A DNA stretch of 60,570 nucleotides from Nocardiopsis flavescens (GCF_900141985.1 NZ_FQZK01000028.1:1-60570), one strand, 5' to 3'. Counted from the stretch's first letter, positions 45,178 to 53,970 are shown. Numbers and translations are program-made. Notes: generated by a model from the letters alone, not told the origin.

Positions 45178-45918
45178 CTACAAGCCGCCCGTCCCCTGTC
45201 CGGGCGGCCGCAGTACCGCGAAGGCGTCGGTGATCTGCAGGCTCAGCGACCGGAACCGGAAGAGCGCGGCGGGCCGCCCGCCCGACCTCCCCGAGGGCAC
45301 CGAGCGGCCGGTCTCCTCGATCTGCCCCCGGCGCAGCAGCACCCGGCGCAGGTTGGTGGCGGCCACGTCGTGCCCCAGCGCGGCCCGGTAGTAGCCCGAC
45401 AGCTCCGACATGGTGAACTCGGGCGGGGCCAGGGCGAAGCCGACGTTGGTGTAGCTGAGCTTGGCGCGCAGCCGCTGCCGTCCCGAGCGGACGATGGAGG
45501 CGTGGTCGAAGGCCATCGGCGGCAGGTCCGCGGCCGGGTGCCAGCGCGTGTCGGCGGGCACCACGGGGTCGGTGTCGGCCGGGACCAGGCCCAGGTAGGC
45601 CGTGGCCAGGGTCCGGCGCTCGGGGGTGCGGCCGGGGTCGCTGCGCGTCTCCAGCTGTTCCAGGTGCGACAGGTCGCGCACGTCGACCTTCTGGGCCAGC
45701 TGGCGGCGGATGGAGGCGCCCAGGCTCTCGTCGGCCCGCAGCCTGCCGCCGGGCAGCGCCCACTCCCCCTCGCAGGGCGGCAGCGCGCGGCGCCACAGCA
45801 GGACGCACAGCTCCCCGGCGCGGATCTGGAGGACGACGGCGAGCGCCTCGTGCGCCGAGAGGCCGCTGTCCCCGACCACGGCCCCCACCACCTGTCCGTT
45901 TGCTTCCGGGATATCCAC
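45178..45918 (-). CDS. nrtR: NrtR-type Nudix-HTH transcriptional regulator of NAD synthesis
   Basis: 246 residues. The N-terminal Nudix-like domain (VVLQIRAGELCVLLWRRAL; EGEWALPGGRLRADESL) has a decayed Nudix box: the REUxEE glutamates read R-R-Q-L-A-Q-K, so no hydrolase activity is expected. The C-terminal winged HTH includes FTMSELSGYYRAALGHDV. This is the NrtR layout, a repressor that senses ADP-ribose or related NAD metabolites. It is divergent from nadA with a palindrome between. GTG start with GGAAGGGACAG; an ATG at 45942 without ribosome site is an alternative. Confidence 0.85.
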   Translation of the reverse strand: MDIPEANGQVVGAVVGDSGLSAHEALAVVLQIRAGELCVLLWRRALPPCEGEWALPGGRLRADESLGASIRRQLAQKVDVRDLSHLEQLETRSDPGRTPERRTLATAYLGLVPADTDPVVPADTRWHPAADLPPMAFDHASIVRSGRQRLRAKLSYTNVGFALAPPEFTMSELSGYYRAALGHDVAATNLRRVLLRRGQIEETGRSVPSGRSGGRPAALFRFRSLSLQITDAFAVLRPPGQGTGGL

Positions 45919-45958
45919 CCTGTCCCTTCCGTTCCCCGACATGTTAAGCTGCCACAGG

Positions 45959-45977
45959 TTTGTGCCTGACAGACAAA
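45959..45977. promoter_or_regulatory. Candidate NrtR operator between nrtR and nadA
   Basis: TTTGT and ACAAA form an inverted repeat separated by 9 bases, in the 135-base gap between the divergent genes. Position and symmetry fit an operator of NrtR for nadA and itself. Function inferred from position. Confidence 0.5.
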
Positions 45978-46053
45978 AACTCGGTCTCCCGGCACCGGCC
46001 AGCCACGGCGCGGCGTCCACGCCCGCCCACAGCCTCAAGGAAGTAGTACGGAC

Positions 46054-47052
46054 ATGGCACCGGTCACCGCCCCGGCGGACACCATGACCAGGCAGGAGTG
46101 GGCCGCCGAGGTCCGCCGCCTGGCGCAGGAGCGCGATGCGGTCATCCTCGCGCACAACTACCAGCGCCCGGAAATCCAGGACGTCGCCCACCACACCGGC
46201 GACTCCCTGGCCCTGTCCCGCCTGGCCGCCACCGTCGACGCGGGCACCATCGTCTTCTGCGGCGTGCACTTCATGGCCGAGACCGCCAAGATCCTGGCCC
46301 CGGAGAAGACGATCCTGCTGCCCGACCCCGAGGCGGGCTGCTCCCTGGCCGACACCATCACCGCGCAGCAGGTGCGCGACTGGAAGGCCGAGCACCCCGG
46401 CGCGGTCGTCGTCGCCTACGTCAACACCACCGCGGCGGTCAAGGCCGAGACCGACATCTGCTGCACCTCCTCCAACGCCGCCGACGTCATCCGGTCCATC
46501 CCCGAGGACCGCGAGATCCTCTTCCTGCCGGACCAGTTCCTGGGCGCCCACGTCAAGCGCGTCACCGGCCGCGACAACATCCACGTCTGGATGGGCGAGT
46601 GCCACGTCCACGCCGGGATCGACGGCCACACCCTGCGCGAGCGCGTGGAGTCCGAGCCCGACGCCGAGGTCTACGTGCACCCCGAGTGCGGCTGCGCCAC
46701 CTCCGCCCTGTACCTGGTCGGCAGCGGGGCCGTCCCCAAGGAGCGGGTCAAGGTCCTGTCCACCGGCGGCATGCTCACCGCGGCCGAGAACACCACCGCC
46801 AAGAAGGTCCTCATCGCCACCGAGACCGGCATGCTGCACCAGCTGCGCAACGCCAACCCGGCGACCGAGTTCGAGGCGGTCAACTCGCGCGCCGAGTGCC
46901 ACTACATGAAGATGATCGACGCCGACAAGCTGCTGAACTCGCTGCGGTTCGGCACCACCGAGATCACCGTGGACGCCGCCACCGCCGCCAGCGCGCGCCG
47001 CTCCGTCGAGCGGATGATCGCCATCGGCTCCCCCTCGCGCGGAGGCGAGTGA
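46054..47052 (+). CDS. nadA: Quinolinate synthase
   Basis: 332 residues. NadA condenses iminoaspartate and dihydroxyacetone phosphate to quinolinate with a 4Fe-4S cluster. Visible blocks are ILAHNYQRPEIQD, IVFCGVHFMAETAKIL (cluster Cys C69), WMGECHVHAGI, VHPECGCA and AECHYMKM. Length is typical for the shorter bacterial form. ATG with CAAGGAAGT. nadB and nadC are not adjacent; the usual actinobacterial nadABC cluster is split here. Control by the divergent NrtR is likely. Confidence 0.95.
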   Translation: MAPVTAPADTMTRQEWAAEVRRLAQERDAVILAHNYQRPEIQDVAHHTGDSLALSRLAATVDAGTIVFCGVHFMAETAKILAPEKTILLPDPEAGCSLADTITAQQVRDWKAEHPGAVVVAYVNTTAAVKAETDICCTSSNAADVIRSIPEDREILFLPDQFLGAHVKRVTGRDNIHVWMGECHVHAGIDGHTLRERVESEPDAEVYVHPECGCATSALYLVGSGAVPKERVKVLSTGGMLTAAENTTAKKVLIATETGMLHQLRNANPATEFEAVNSRAECHYMKMIDADKLLNSLRFGTTEITVDAATAASARRSVERMIAIGSPSRGGE

Positions 47053-47075
47053 CCGGGGCGTTTCACCAGCGGCGA

Positions 47076-47137
47076 GATTCCGGCGACCCGGCGTGAGGTA
47101 ACAGAAACCTCACCTTCACGCCACAGTCCCCGGAATC
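47076..47137 (+). terminator. Extended hairpin after nadA
   Basis: GATTCCGG (47076-47083) pairs with CCGGAATC (47130-47137). Inside, GTGAGGT (47093-47099) pairs with ACCTCAC (47107-47113), or GGCGTG with CACGCC. The nested pairing gives a long folded element ending about 50 bases before the sigma-like gene. Terminator of nadA or leader of the next gene. Confidence 0.55.
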
Positions 47138-47189
47138 CCCCGCGGGACCCGACTCCCCCCACTACCGTCTGCGGTGTGGGGGGAGAATC

Positions 47190-48617
47190 GTGACCAGAGG
47201 CAACGAAAGAGACGAACCGGTTCGGGAGACGGTCGAGGGGCTCTACGACGCCTTCGCCCCGGCCCTGTACCGGTACGCCTGGTCCCTGCTGGGCGAGGGC
47301 CCCGGGGCCGCCGACGCCGTGCACGACGGGCTGGTGGCCGCGCGCACCCTGACCGGGCGCCCCGCCGACCCGGCCGAGCGCGCCCCCTGGCTGTACGCCC
47401 TGGTCCGGGCCGCCGCCCGCCGGCGCGGCTTCGCCCCCGTGTGCCCCTACGCCCGGCTGGCCACCGTGCCCGCCGAGGAGCCGGTGGCGCGCATGTTCTC
47501 CCGGCTCCCGGCCAGCCACCGCGAACTCGTCGAACTCCACCTGCGCCACGCGCTGCCCGCCTCGGCGATCGCCCGCGTCCTGGGGCTGGACCCCGACCTG
47601 TGCGCCGGCCTGGCCCGCTCCGCGGTGCGCCGCGCCGCCGACGCCCTGGCCGAGGCCCGCGACCCCGAGCGCGCCGCCCGGGCCCGCGTCCGCGTCCCCG
47701 CCGACGAGGGGCCGCCGTCCCCGGCCGCCTGGCGCGCCCGCACGGAGGAGGTCTCCACCGCCCTGGCCCTGCTGCGCCCGCCGGGCCCGCCCCCGGGCCT
47801 GCGCGACCGGGTGGCGGCCACCTGCTCCGACCCCGCCCTGGAGGGCGAGCGCCGCCGCATCGCCCGGGAGATGCACCCGCTCACCTCCCAGGGCTACCCG
47901 CTGCACCGCTCCCGCGCCGCGGAGGACGCCGCGGGCGCCGGGGCGGGCTCCGGCCCCGGGGGCGGTGCGGGCGCCGAGGCGCGTGCGCCGCGCCCCGCCC
48001 GCGTCCTGCCCGGCGACCGCCTGACCACCGCCGACCACCCCGTCCACGAGGAGCACCGGGCACCGCTGCCCGCGCCCGGGGGCGTCGCCGAGGACGGGGA
48101 GGAGGCCGCGCCCCGCCGCTCCCGGCGGGCGCTGCCCGTGCTCGCCGGGCTGGCCACCGCCGCCCTGGCCGTGGCGCTGTGGGGCTGGGCGGGCACCGTC
48201 GAGGACCCTCGCACCGTCATCGGCGCCGGACCCGACGACCCGCCGCCCCCCGGATCGGCGCTCACCGGGGTGGAGTCCGCCTCCACCGCCGCCGACACCC
48301 GGCCCGAGGCCGGCCCCACCGAACCGGCCCCCACGGCCCCCGCCGGTCCGGCCCCGTCAGGGACCGGGCAGGAGCGGAGCGGGCAGGGCGGCGCGGCGGA
48401 CGAGGGCCCCGGGGACCCGGGCACCCCGCCGGCCGCCCCGCACGAGCCCGCGGAGCCCCCTCAGGACGGGGCGCCCGGTGAGGAGGCGCCGCCGCAGGCG
48501 CCCTCGCCCGACCCCGGGGACGACGACGCCTCCGGCGAGGATCCCGACGACGGCGGGTCCGGGCGCGGAGGCGGTCTGCTCGGCGGTCTGCTGGGGCTGC
48601 TCCTGGGCGGTGGCTGA
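47190..48617 (+). CDS. Membrane-tethered sigma-factor-like protein
   Basis: 475 residues. N-terminal region (about 12-60) resembles sigma region 2 (ALYRYAWSLLGEGPGAADAVHDG). Residues about 108-155 resemble region 4 (ASHRELVELHLRHALPASAIARVLGL, a typical HTH). After a 150-residue linker comes one membrane helix (about 312-330, LPVLAGLATAALAVALWGWAG), then an external Pro/Gly/Asp-rich tail ending GLLGGLLGLLLGGG. Thus a sigma-like DNA-binding module fused to a membrane anchor; it may replace a separate anti-sigma factor. GTG start with GGGGGGAGA. Promoter recognition is unproven and region 2 is weak. Confidence 0.75.
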   Translation: MTRGNERDEPVRETVEGLYDAFAPALYRYAWSLLGEGPGAADAVHDGLVAARTLTGRPADPAERAPWLYALVRAAARRRGFAPVCPYARLATVPAEEPVARMFSRLPASHRELVELHLRHALPASAIARVLGLDPDLCAGLARSAVRRAADALAEARDPERAARARVRVPADEGPPSPAAWRARTEEVSTALALLRPPGPPPGLRDRVAATCSDPALEGERRRIAREMHPLTSQGYPLHRSRAAEDAAGAGAGSGPGGGAGAEARAPRPARVLPGDRLTTADHPVHEEHRAPLPAPGGVAEDGEEAAPRRSRRALPVLAGLATAALAVALWGWAGTVEDPRTVIGAGPDDPPPPGSALTGVESASTAADTRPEAGPTEPAPTAPAGPAPSGTGQERSGQGGAADEGPGDPGTPPAAPHEPAEPPQDGAPGEEAPPQAPSPDPGDDDASGEDPDDGGSGRGGGLLGGLLGLLLGGG

Positions 48618-48652
48618 CACCCCCGGCGCGGGCGGGGCCCGCGGGGCGCCGT

Positions 48653-49282
48653 CTAGAAGGCGGTGAGGAGGCGCTCGGCGGCGATGTGCAGCCGCCGCTC
48701 GACCCCGTCGACGTCGCGGCGGCCCTTGAGGACCTCCACCAGCTCGAAGATCCACACGCTGGTGAGCGATCCGGCCAGTACGTAGCCGACGTCCGCGCGG
48801 TCGATGTCCTCCTCCCCGGAGGACTCCGGCGCCAGCGACCCCGAGGCCACCCGCCAGACCAGGTCCGTGATGCGGGTGTCCAGCTCGATCTTGACCTCGG
48901 CCATGATGAGCGAGCGCACCAGCGCGTCGGCCAGCTCCGGCTCGCGCATCAGGCCGCGGGTGGCGCGCAGCAGCACGTCCACGGCCCGGCCGGCCGGGGT
49001 GTCGGCGGTGGGCGGGCGGCGGACGATGCCGCCCTCCAGCAGGTCCAGCTCCTCGGTGACCACGGCCACCACGAGGTCCATCTTGGAGGGGAAGTAGCGG
49101 TAGAGGGTGCCCAGGGCGACCCCCGCCCGCTCGGCCACCGAGCGCATCTGCATCGCCTCGACGCCGCCGCGCACGGCCAGGGCCGCCGCGGTCTGCACGA
49201 TGCGCTTGCGGCGCTGGGTCTGGCTTCGTGACATGGTTCCGATCGGCGCCTGCACCGCCACAGGATCTCTCCCCTTCGTCAT
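48653..49282 (-). CDS. TetR family regulator (KstR-like)
   Basis: 209 residues. The HTH near 30-75 reads MQMRSVAERAGVALGTLYRYFPSKMDL, very close to the KstR cholesterol/lipid-catabolism regulators (SKGGYEAVQMR.., GTLYRYFPSK). The C-terminal ligand domain follows. Start at ATG 49282 (GGAG upstream); an internal ATG at MSRSQTQRRKR is also possible. Divergent from the MBL gene, with a KstR-like palindrome between them, so probably autoregulated. Confidence 0.88.
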   Translation of the reverse strand: MTKGRDPVAVQAPIGTMSRSQTQRRKRIVQTAAALAVRGGVEAMQMRSVAERAGVALGTLYRYFPSKMDLVVAVVTEELDLLEGGIVRRPPTADTPAGRAVDVLLRATRGLMREPELADALVRSLIMAEVKIELDTRITDLVWRVASGSLAPESSGEEDIDRADVGYVLAGSLTSVWIFELVEVLKGRRDVDGVERRLHIAAERLLTAF

Positions 49283-49495
49283 CGGCTCCGTGCGCCGACC
49301 ACCGGCCGCGGCACCGAGAGGGCTACCAGGTGTGGCCGACGGTCCTCCTGGAGCACCGACCTCATGAGAACACGTTATCCAACCGCTTCCCGTTCGCGCA
49401 GGGGTTCCCTTCCATGATTCACGCCTCATTGACCGGCATGGCAGCATCCTTACGGAATCGGTCTGCGGCTTTTGGGAACGCTGGTACGGGATTTA

Positions 49496-49509
49496 TAGAA
49501 TATGTTCTA
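49496..49509. promoter_or_regulatory. KstR-like operator palindrome
   Basis: TAGAA-TATG-TTCTA is a perfect palindrome and fits the KstR motif TNNAACNNGTTNNA at all but one of its fixed bases. It sits in the 367-base gap 49283-49649 between the TetR gene and the MBL gene. A TAGAAT -10-like box at 49610-49615 probably belongs to the MBL gene. No other gene is visible in the gap. Confidence 0.6.
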
Positions 49510-49649
49510 TTTCACTCTGGGCGGACAGCCCGCCCCCGGTGGTCACCCTGTGTGCACACCGCCCCTCCGGCGCGCCGACCCGGCCCGCACCCGGCACCCG
49601 GCCCCGACCTAGAATCGAATCCGGTTCTGTTTCCAGCGAGAGGCCGCCC

Positions 49650-50732
49650 ATGCCCGGGACACCCCCCGTCGAGGACCTCGGAGACGGCGTGTGGAGCCTG
49701 CCGGTGCCCATCCCCGGCAACCCCCTCGGCTTCACCTACGTCTACGCCCTGACCGGCGGCGACGGCCCCGTCCTCATCGACACCGGCTGGGACCACGACG
49801 ACTCCTGGGACGCCCTGGTCGCCGGCCTGGCCCGCATCGGCCACCGCGTGGAGGAGGTCCGCGGCGCCGTCCTCACCCACTTCCACCCCGACCACACCGG
49901 GCTCACCGGACGGCTGCGCGCCTCCTCCGACGCCTGGCTGGCCATGCACCCCGCCGACATCGCCGTCACCGAACACCTCCTCGCCCGCGACGAGGACACG
50001 CGCCTGCGGGAACTGGCCGACCGGACACGGGCCGCCGGATTCCCCGAGGACGACATCGCCGAACTCCTGGCCGGCCCCCGCCACGCCCCGCCCCCGGTCG
50101 TCCCCGACCTGGCCCTGCCCGACGGAGCCCGCGTGGACCTGCCCGGCCGCGACCTGCGCGCCGTCTGGACCCCGGGGCACACCCCCGGCCACCTGTGCCT
50201 GCACCTGGCCGACGGCGGACGCCTCTTCACCGGCGACCACGTCCTGCCCCGCATCACCCCGCACATCGGCCTGTTCCCCCCGGCCGACGGCGAGGGCGAC
50301 CCCCTGGGCGACTACCTCTCCTCCCAGCGCGCCGTCGGAGCCCTGCCCGGCGCCGACGCCCTGCTCTGCCTCCCCGCCCACGAACACCGGTTCACCGGCC
50401 CGGCCGCCCGGGCCGCGGAGATCGCCCGGCACCACGAGGACCGCCTCGGCGAAATCATCACGCTGCTCCGCGGCCACGGCCCCGCCACCCTGTGGGAGGT
50501 CTCCTCCGGCCTGGCCTGGCGCCGCCCCTGGACCGGCATGGGCGTGCGCTCGCACCACATGGCCGCCGCCGAGACCGCGGCCCACCTGCGCCTGGCCGAG
50601 CGGCGCGGCCTGGCCGCACGCACCGGAACCCGCGGCCTCCCCCGCTGGGTCGCGGTCACCGCTCCGAACGCCCCACGCATAGGATCTCTGGCAACAGGCC
50701 CGGGAGCCGACCCCGGAACAACCGACGAGTAA
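49650..50732 (+). CDS. MBL-fold metallo-hydrolase
   Basis: 360 residues. Metallo-beta-lactamase fold with zinc motif HFHPDH, later HTPGH, GDH and a C-terminal PAHEH. An added C-terminal winged-helix-like region (WEVSSGLAW, AAAETAAHLRLAERRGLAA) is typical of the LACTB2/glyoxalase-II-like group. It hydrolyses thioesters or similar bonds; substrate unknown. Divergent from the KstR-like regulator, which may control it, hinting at lipid metabolism. ATG with GAGAGG. Confidence 0.88.
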   Translation: MPGTPPVEDLGDGVWSLPVPIPGNPLGFTYVYALTGGDGPVLIDTGWDHDDSWDALVAGLARIGHRVEEVRGAVLTHFHPDHTGLTGRLRASSDAWLAMHPADIAVTEHLLARDEDTRLRELADRTRAAGFPEDDIAELLAGPRHAPPPVVPDLALPDGARVDLPGRDLRAVWTPGHTPGHLCLHLADGGRLFTGDHVLPRITPHIGLFPPADGEGDPLGDYLSSQRAVGALPGADALLCLPAHEHRFTGPAARAAEIARHHEDRLGEIITLLRGHGPATLWEVSSGLAWRRPWTGMGVRSHHMAAAETAAHLRLAERRGLAARTGTRGLPRWVAVTAPNAPRIGSLATGPGADPGTTDE

Positions 50733-50831
50733 CATATGGGGCGCCCGCGCCGCCGACCCGCGCGACGTCCCGGCGGCACCGCCCCGCCACCGCGGCGGCC
50801 GGGCCCCGCGATCCAACGAAGAGGTGGACCC

Positions 50832-52145
50832 TTGACCCAGCCGGGCACGAGCACGGGACCCAGACCCGAGCGCCCCCTGCGCGTCGCCCTGCTCTCCTAC
50901 CGGAGCAAGCAGCACGTCGGCGGCCAGGGGGTCTACGTCCGCCACCTCTCCCGGGAACTGGCCGCGCTGGGCCACCGGGTCACCGTCTTCTCCGGCCAGC
51001 CCTACCCCGTCCTGGACGAGGGCGTCACCCTGGAGAAGATCCCCTCCCTGGACCTGTACAACGACGCCGACCCCTTCGTCGCCCCGCCCCTGCGCGAGTG
51101 GCGCGACTGGATCGACGCCCTGGAGGTCGCCACCATGTGGACCGCCGGGTTCCCCGAGCCCCTCACCTTCTCCCTGCGCGCCGACCGCGAACTCCGCCGC
51201 CGCCTGGGGGAGTTCGACGTCGTCCACGACAACCAGACCCTGGGCTGGGGCCTGCTCCGCATCAAGTCCGCCGGGCTCCCCCTGGTCACCACCATCCACC
51301 ACCCCATCAGCGTCGACCGCCGCATCGAGATCGGCGAGGCCCGCGGCTGGCAGCGGCTCTCCAAGCGCCGCTGGTACGGGTTCGTCAAAATGCAGGCCAG
51401 GGTCGCCCGCCGGCTCGACCCCATCCTGGTGCCCTCCCGCTCCTCCGCCGACGACATCGCCCGCGAGTTCGGCGTCGACCCCGGGACCATGGAGGTCACC
51501 CCCCTGGGCGTCGACACCCGCTACTTCCACCCGCGCCCGGACACGGCGCGCGTCCCGGGCCGCATCGTGTGCACCGCCAGCGCCGACAGCCCCCTCAAGG
51601 GCGTCGCCACCCTGCTGCGCGCCGCCGCCAAGCTCGCCACCGAACGCGACATCACCCTGACCATCGTCAGCAGGCCCCGCCCCGGCGGACCCACCGACCG
51701 GCTGGTCGACGAGCTCAGCCTGCGCGACCGGGTCGAGTTCGTCAGCGGCATCGACGACACCGCCCTCGCCGGGCTGATCCGCACCGCGCAGGTCGCCGTC
51801 GTCCCGTCCTTCTACGAGGGCTTCTCCCTGCCCGCCGTCGAGGCCATGGCCTGCGCCACCCCCCTCGTCGCCAGCCGCGCCGGGGCACTGCCCGAGGTCG
51901 TCGGCACCGACGGCGACGCCGGCCGCCTCATCGCCCCCGGCGACCCCGAACTGCTGGCCGCCGAACTCGCCCGCCTCCTCGACGACGGCGCCGAGCGCGA
52001 GCGCATGGGCGCCGCCGCCTGGAAGCGCGTCCAGGAGCGCTTCACCTGGCGCGCGGTGGCCGAGCTGACCGCCCAGCGCTACGCGTCCACCATCGCGTCC
52101 GCCGCGGACCGGCGCCGAGCCCCCGCCCGGGCCGACGGCGCCTGA
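50832..52145 (+). CDS. Glycosyltransferase family 4 protein
   Basis: 437 residues, GT-B fold: N-terminal VALLSYRSKQHVGGQGVYVRHLSRELAALGH, and donor-site motif in PSFYEGFSLPAVEAMACATPLVAS with the E-x7-E pair. It transfers a sugar from a nucleotide-sugar to an unknown acceptor at the cytoplasmic membrane face. TTG start with GAAGAGGTGG. The methyltransferase begins 33 bases later in the same frame, and the toroid protein overlaps that, giving a three-gene operon. Confidence 0.9.
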   Translation: MTQPGTSTGPRPERPLRVALLSYRSKQHVGGQGVYVRHLSRELAALGHRVTVFSGQPYPVLDEGVTLEKIPSLDLYNDADPFVAPPLREWRDWIDALEVATMWTAGFPEPLTFSLRADRELRRRLGEFDVVHDNQTLGWGLLRIKSAGLPLVTTIHHPISVDRRIEIGEARGWQRLSKRRWYGFVKMQARVARRLDPILVPSRSSADDIAREFGVDPGTMEVTPLGVDTRYFHPRPDTARVPGRIVCTASADSPLKGVATLLRAAAKLATERDITLTIVSRPRPGGPTDRLVDELSLRDRVEFVSGIDDTALAGLIRTAQVAVVPSFYEGFSLPAVEAMACATPLVASRAGALPEVVGTDGDAGRLIAPGDPELLAAELARLLDDGAERERMGAAAWKRVQERFTWRAVAELTAQRYASTIASAADRRRAPARADGA

Positions 52146-52178
52146 GCACCTTTACCGCAGAACACGAGGGAGCCTCCA

Positions 52179-52901
52179 CTGATCACCGTCGACTTCACCC
52201 TGTTCCCCGTCGGTCCGGGCGACCGCGTGCTCGACCTGGGCTGCGGCGGGGGCCGCCACGCGTTCGAGGTCTACCGCCGCGGCGCCGACATCGTCGCCTT
52301 CGACCAGAACGTCGAGGACCTGGCCTCCGTCGAGGCCATGTTCGCCGCCATGAAGGACGAGGGTGAGGCGCCCGCCTCCGCCGCCGCGGAGGCCGTCAAG
52401 GGCGACGCCCTCGACATGCCCTTCGACGACGCGAGCTTCGACCGCGTCATCGCCGCGGAGATCTTCGAGCACATCCCGCACGACACCGCCGCCATGAAGG
52501 AGCTGTACCGGGTCCTGCGGCCCGGCGGCATCGCCGCGGTGACCGTGCCCGGGTTCCTGCCCGAGCGCATCTGCTGGGCCCTCTCGGAGGAGTACCACAC
52601 CAACGAGGGCGGCCACATCCGCATCTACACCCGCGCCGAGCTGGAGGCCAAGCTCAAGGCCACCGGCTTCCACATCGGCCCGCACCACCACGCGCACGCC
52701 CTGCACGCCCCCTACTGGTGGATCAAGTGCGCCGTGGGCACCGGCAACGACGACCACCCGCTCGTCAAGGCCTACCACGAGCTGCTCGTCTGGGACATGT
52801 TCCAGGCCCCCGCGGTGACCCGCGCGGCCGAGCGCCTGCTCAACCCGGTCATCGGCAAGAGCGTGGTCGTGTACGTGCGCAAGCCGCTCGACGCCGCCTG
52901 A
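52179..52901 (+). CDS. Class I SAM-dependent methyltransferase (CTG start)
   Basis: 240 residues. The natural N-terminus LITVDFTLFPVGPGDRVLDLGCGGGRHAF requires a CTG start at 52179, placed 4 bases after GAGGGAGCC; the first ATG/GTG in frame (52227) would remove the strand before motif I. Motifs: LDLGCGGGRHAFEVY, post-I D in FDQN, and FDRVIAAEIFEHI. Ends overlapping the next ATG by one base (TGATG). Substrate unknown; part of the glycosyltransferase operon. Confidence 0.88.
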   Translation: MITVDFTLFPVGPGDRVLDLGCGGGRHAFEVYRRGADIVAFDQNVEDLASVEAMFAAMKDEGEAPASAAAEAVKGDALDMPFDDASFDRVIAAEIFEHIPHDTAAMKELYRVLRPGGIAAVTVPGFLPERICWALSEEYHTNEGGHIRIYTRAELEAKLKATGFHIGPHHHAHALHAPYWWIKCAVGTGNDDHPLVKAYHELLVWDMFQAPAVTRAAERLLNPVIGKSVVVYVRKPLDAA

Positions 52902-53959
52902 TGCCGGTCGTCAGCGCACCGGACGAGCTCGCCCTGCGCCTGCCCGGAGTCCTGGACGCCGGGCAGCTGCTGCGGTCCGCCGACTACCTGGCCCGCAGCC
53001 AGGAGGACACCGGGGCCGTCCCCTGGTTCCCCGGCGGCCACACCGACGTGTGGGACCACGTCGAGTGCGCCATGGCGCTCACCGTCACCGGGCTGTGGAG
53101 GCCCGCGCACGCCGCCGCCGCCCGCCGCGCCTACCGGTGGCTGGCGGAGTCCCGCCACCCGGACGGCGGCTGGCCCGCCAAGTTCCGCCAGGGCGTCCCC
53201 GCCACCGGGCTGCGCGAGGCCAACCACGCCGCCTACCCGGCGGTGGGGCTTTTCCACCACCTCCTCGTCACCGGGGACACCGCCTTCGCCGGGGAGCTGT
53301 GGCCCGTCGTCGAGGAGGGGCTGGAGTTCGTCCTGGCCCTGCGCGGCCCCCGCGGCGAGATCCTGTGGGCACGCGGGGAGGACGGCTCCCCCGGCGACCA
53401 CGCCCTGCTCACCGTGTGCGCGAGCGTGCACCACGCGCTGCGCTGCGGCGCCGCCCTGGGCGAGCGCCTGGGCCGCCCCCGGCCGGCGTGGACCGGGGCG
53501 GCCGACCGGCTGGCGGACCTCGTCAACGACGACGAGGACCTGTTCGCCGACCGCTCCCGGTTCTCGATGGACTGGTTCTACCCCGTACTGGGCGGCGCCG
53601 TCCGCGGCGAGGCCGCCCACGCCCGGCTTGCCGAGCGCTGGGACAGGTTCGTGGTCCCGGGCCTGGGCGTGCGCTGCGTCGACGACCAGCCCTGGGTGAC
53701 CGCCGCCGAGACCTCCGAGCTGGTCCTGGCCCTGGCGGCCCTGGGCAGGACCGAGGAGGGCGTGCGCATCCTGCGCGAGGTGCAGCACCTGCGCGACGGC
53801 GACGACGGCGTCTACTGGACCGGCTACCAGTTCGCCGAGCAGGTGCGCTGGCCCGTGGAGCGCAGCACCTGGACGACCGCCGCCGTGATCCTGGCCGTGG
53901 ACGCCCTCACCGCGACCACCCCGGGCTCCCGCGTGTTCCTGCACACCTGGGACGGCTGA
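52901..53959 (+). CDS. Alpha/alpha-toroid (prenyltransferase/terpene-cyclase-like) protein
   Basis: 352 residues with repeated helical-hairpin units (ESRHPDGGWPAKFRQG; HLRDGDDGVYWTGYQFAEQ; AVPWFPGGHTDVWDHVECAMAL) as in squalene-cyclase-like or glycosidase-like toroids. A DxDD motif typical of class II cyclases is not evident. Translationally coupled to the methyltransferase. With the glycosyltransferase it probably builds or modifies a glycolipid or glycan; the product is unknown. Confidence 0.75.
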   Translation: MPVVSAPDELALRLPGVLDAGQLLRSADYLARSQEDTGAVPWFPGGHTDVWDHVECAMALTVTGLWRPAHAAAARRAYRWLAESRHPDGGWPAKFRQGVPATGLREANHAAYPAVGLFHHLLVTGDTAFAGELWPVVEEGLEFVLALRGPRGEILWARGEDGSPGDHALLTVCASVHHALRCGAALGERLGRPRPAWTGAADRLADLVNDDEDLFADRSRFSMDWFYPVLGGAVRGEAAHARLAERWDRFVVPGLGVRCVDDQPWVTAAETSELVLALAALGRTEEGVRILREVQHLRDGDDGVYWTGYQFAEQVRWPVERSTWTTAAVILAVDALTATTPGSRVFLHTWDG

Positions 53960-53970
53960 CCCCGCACGAC

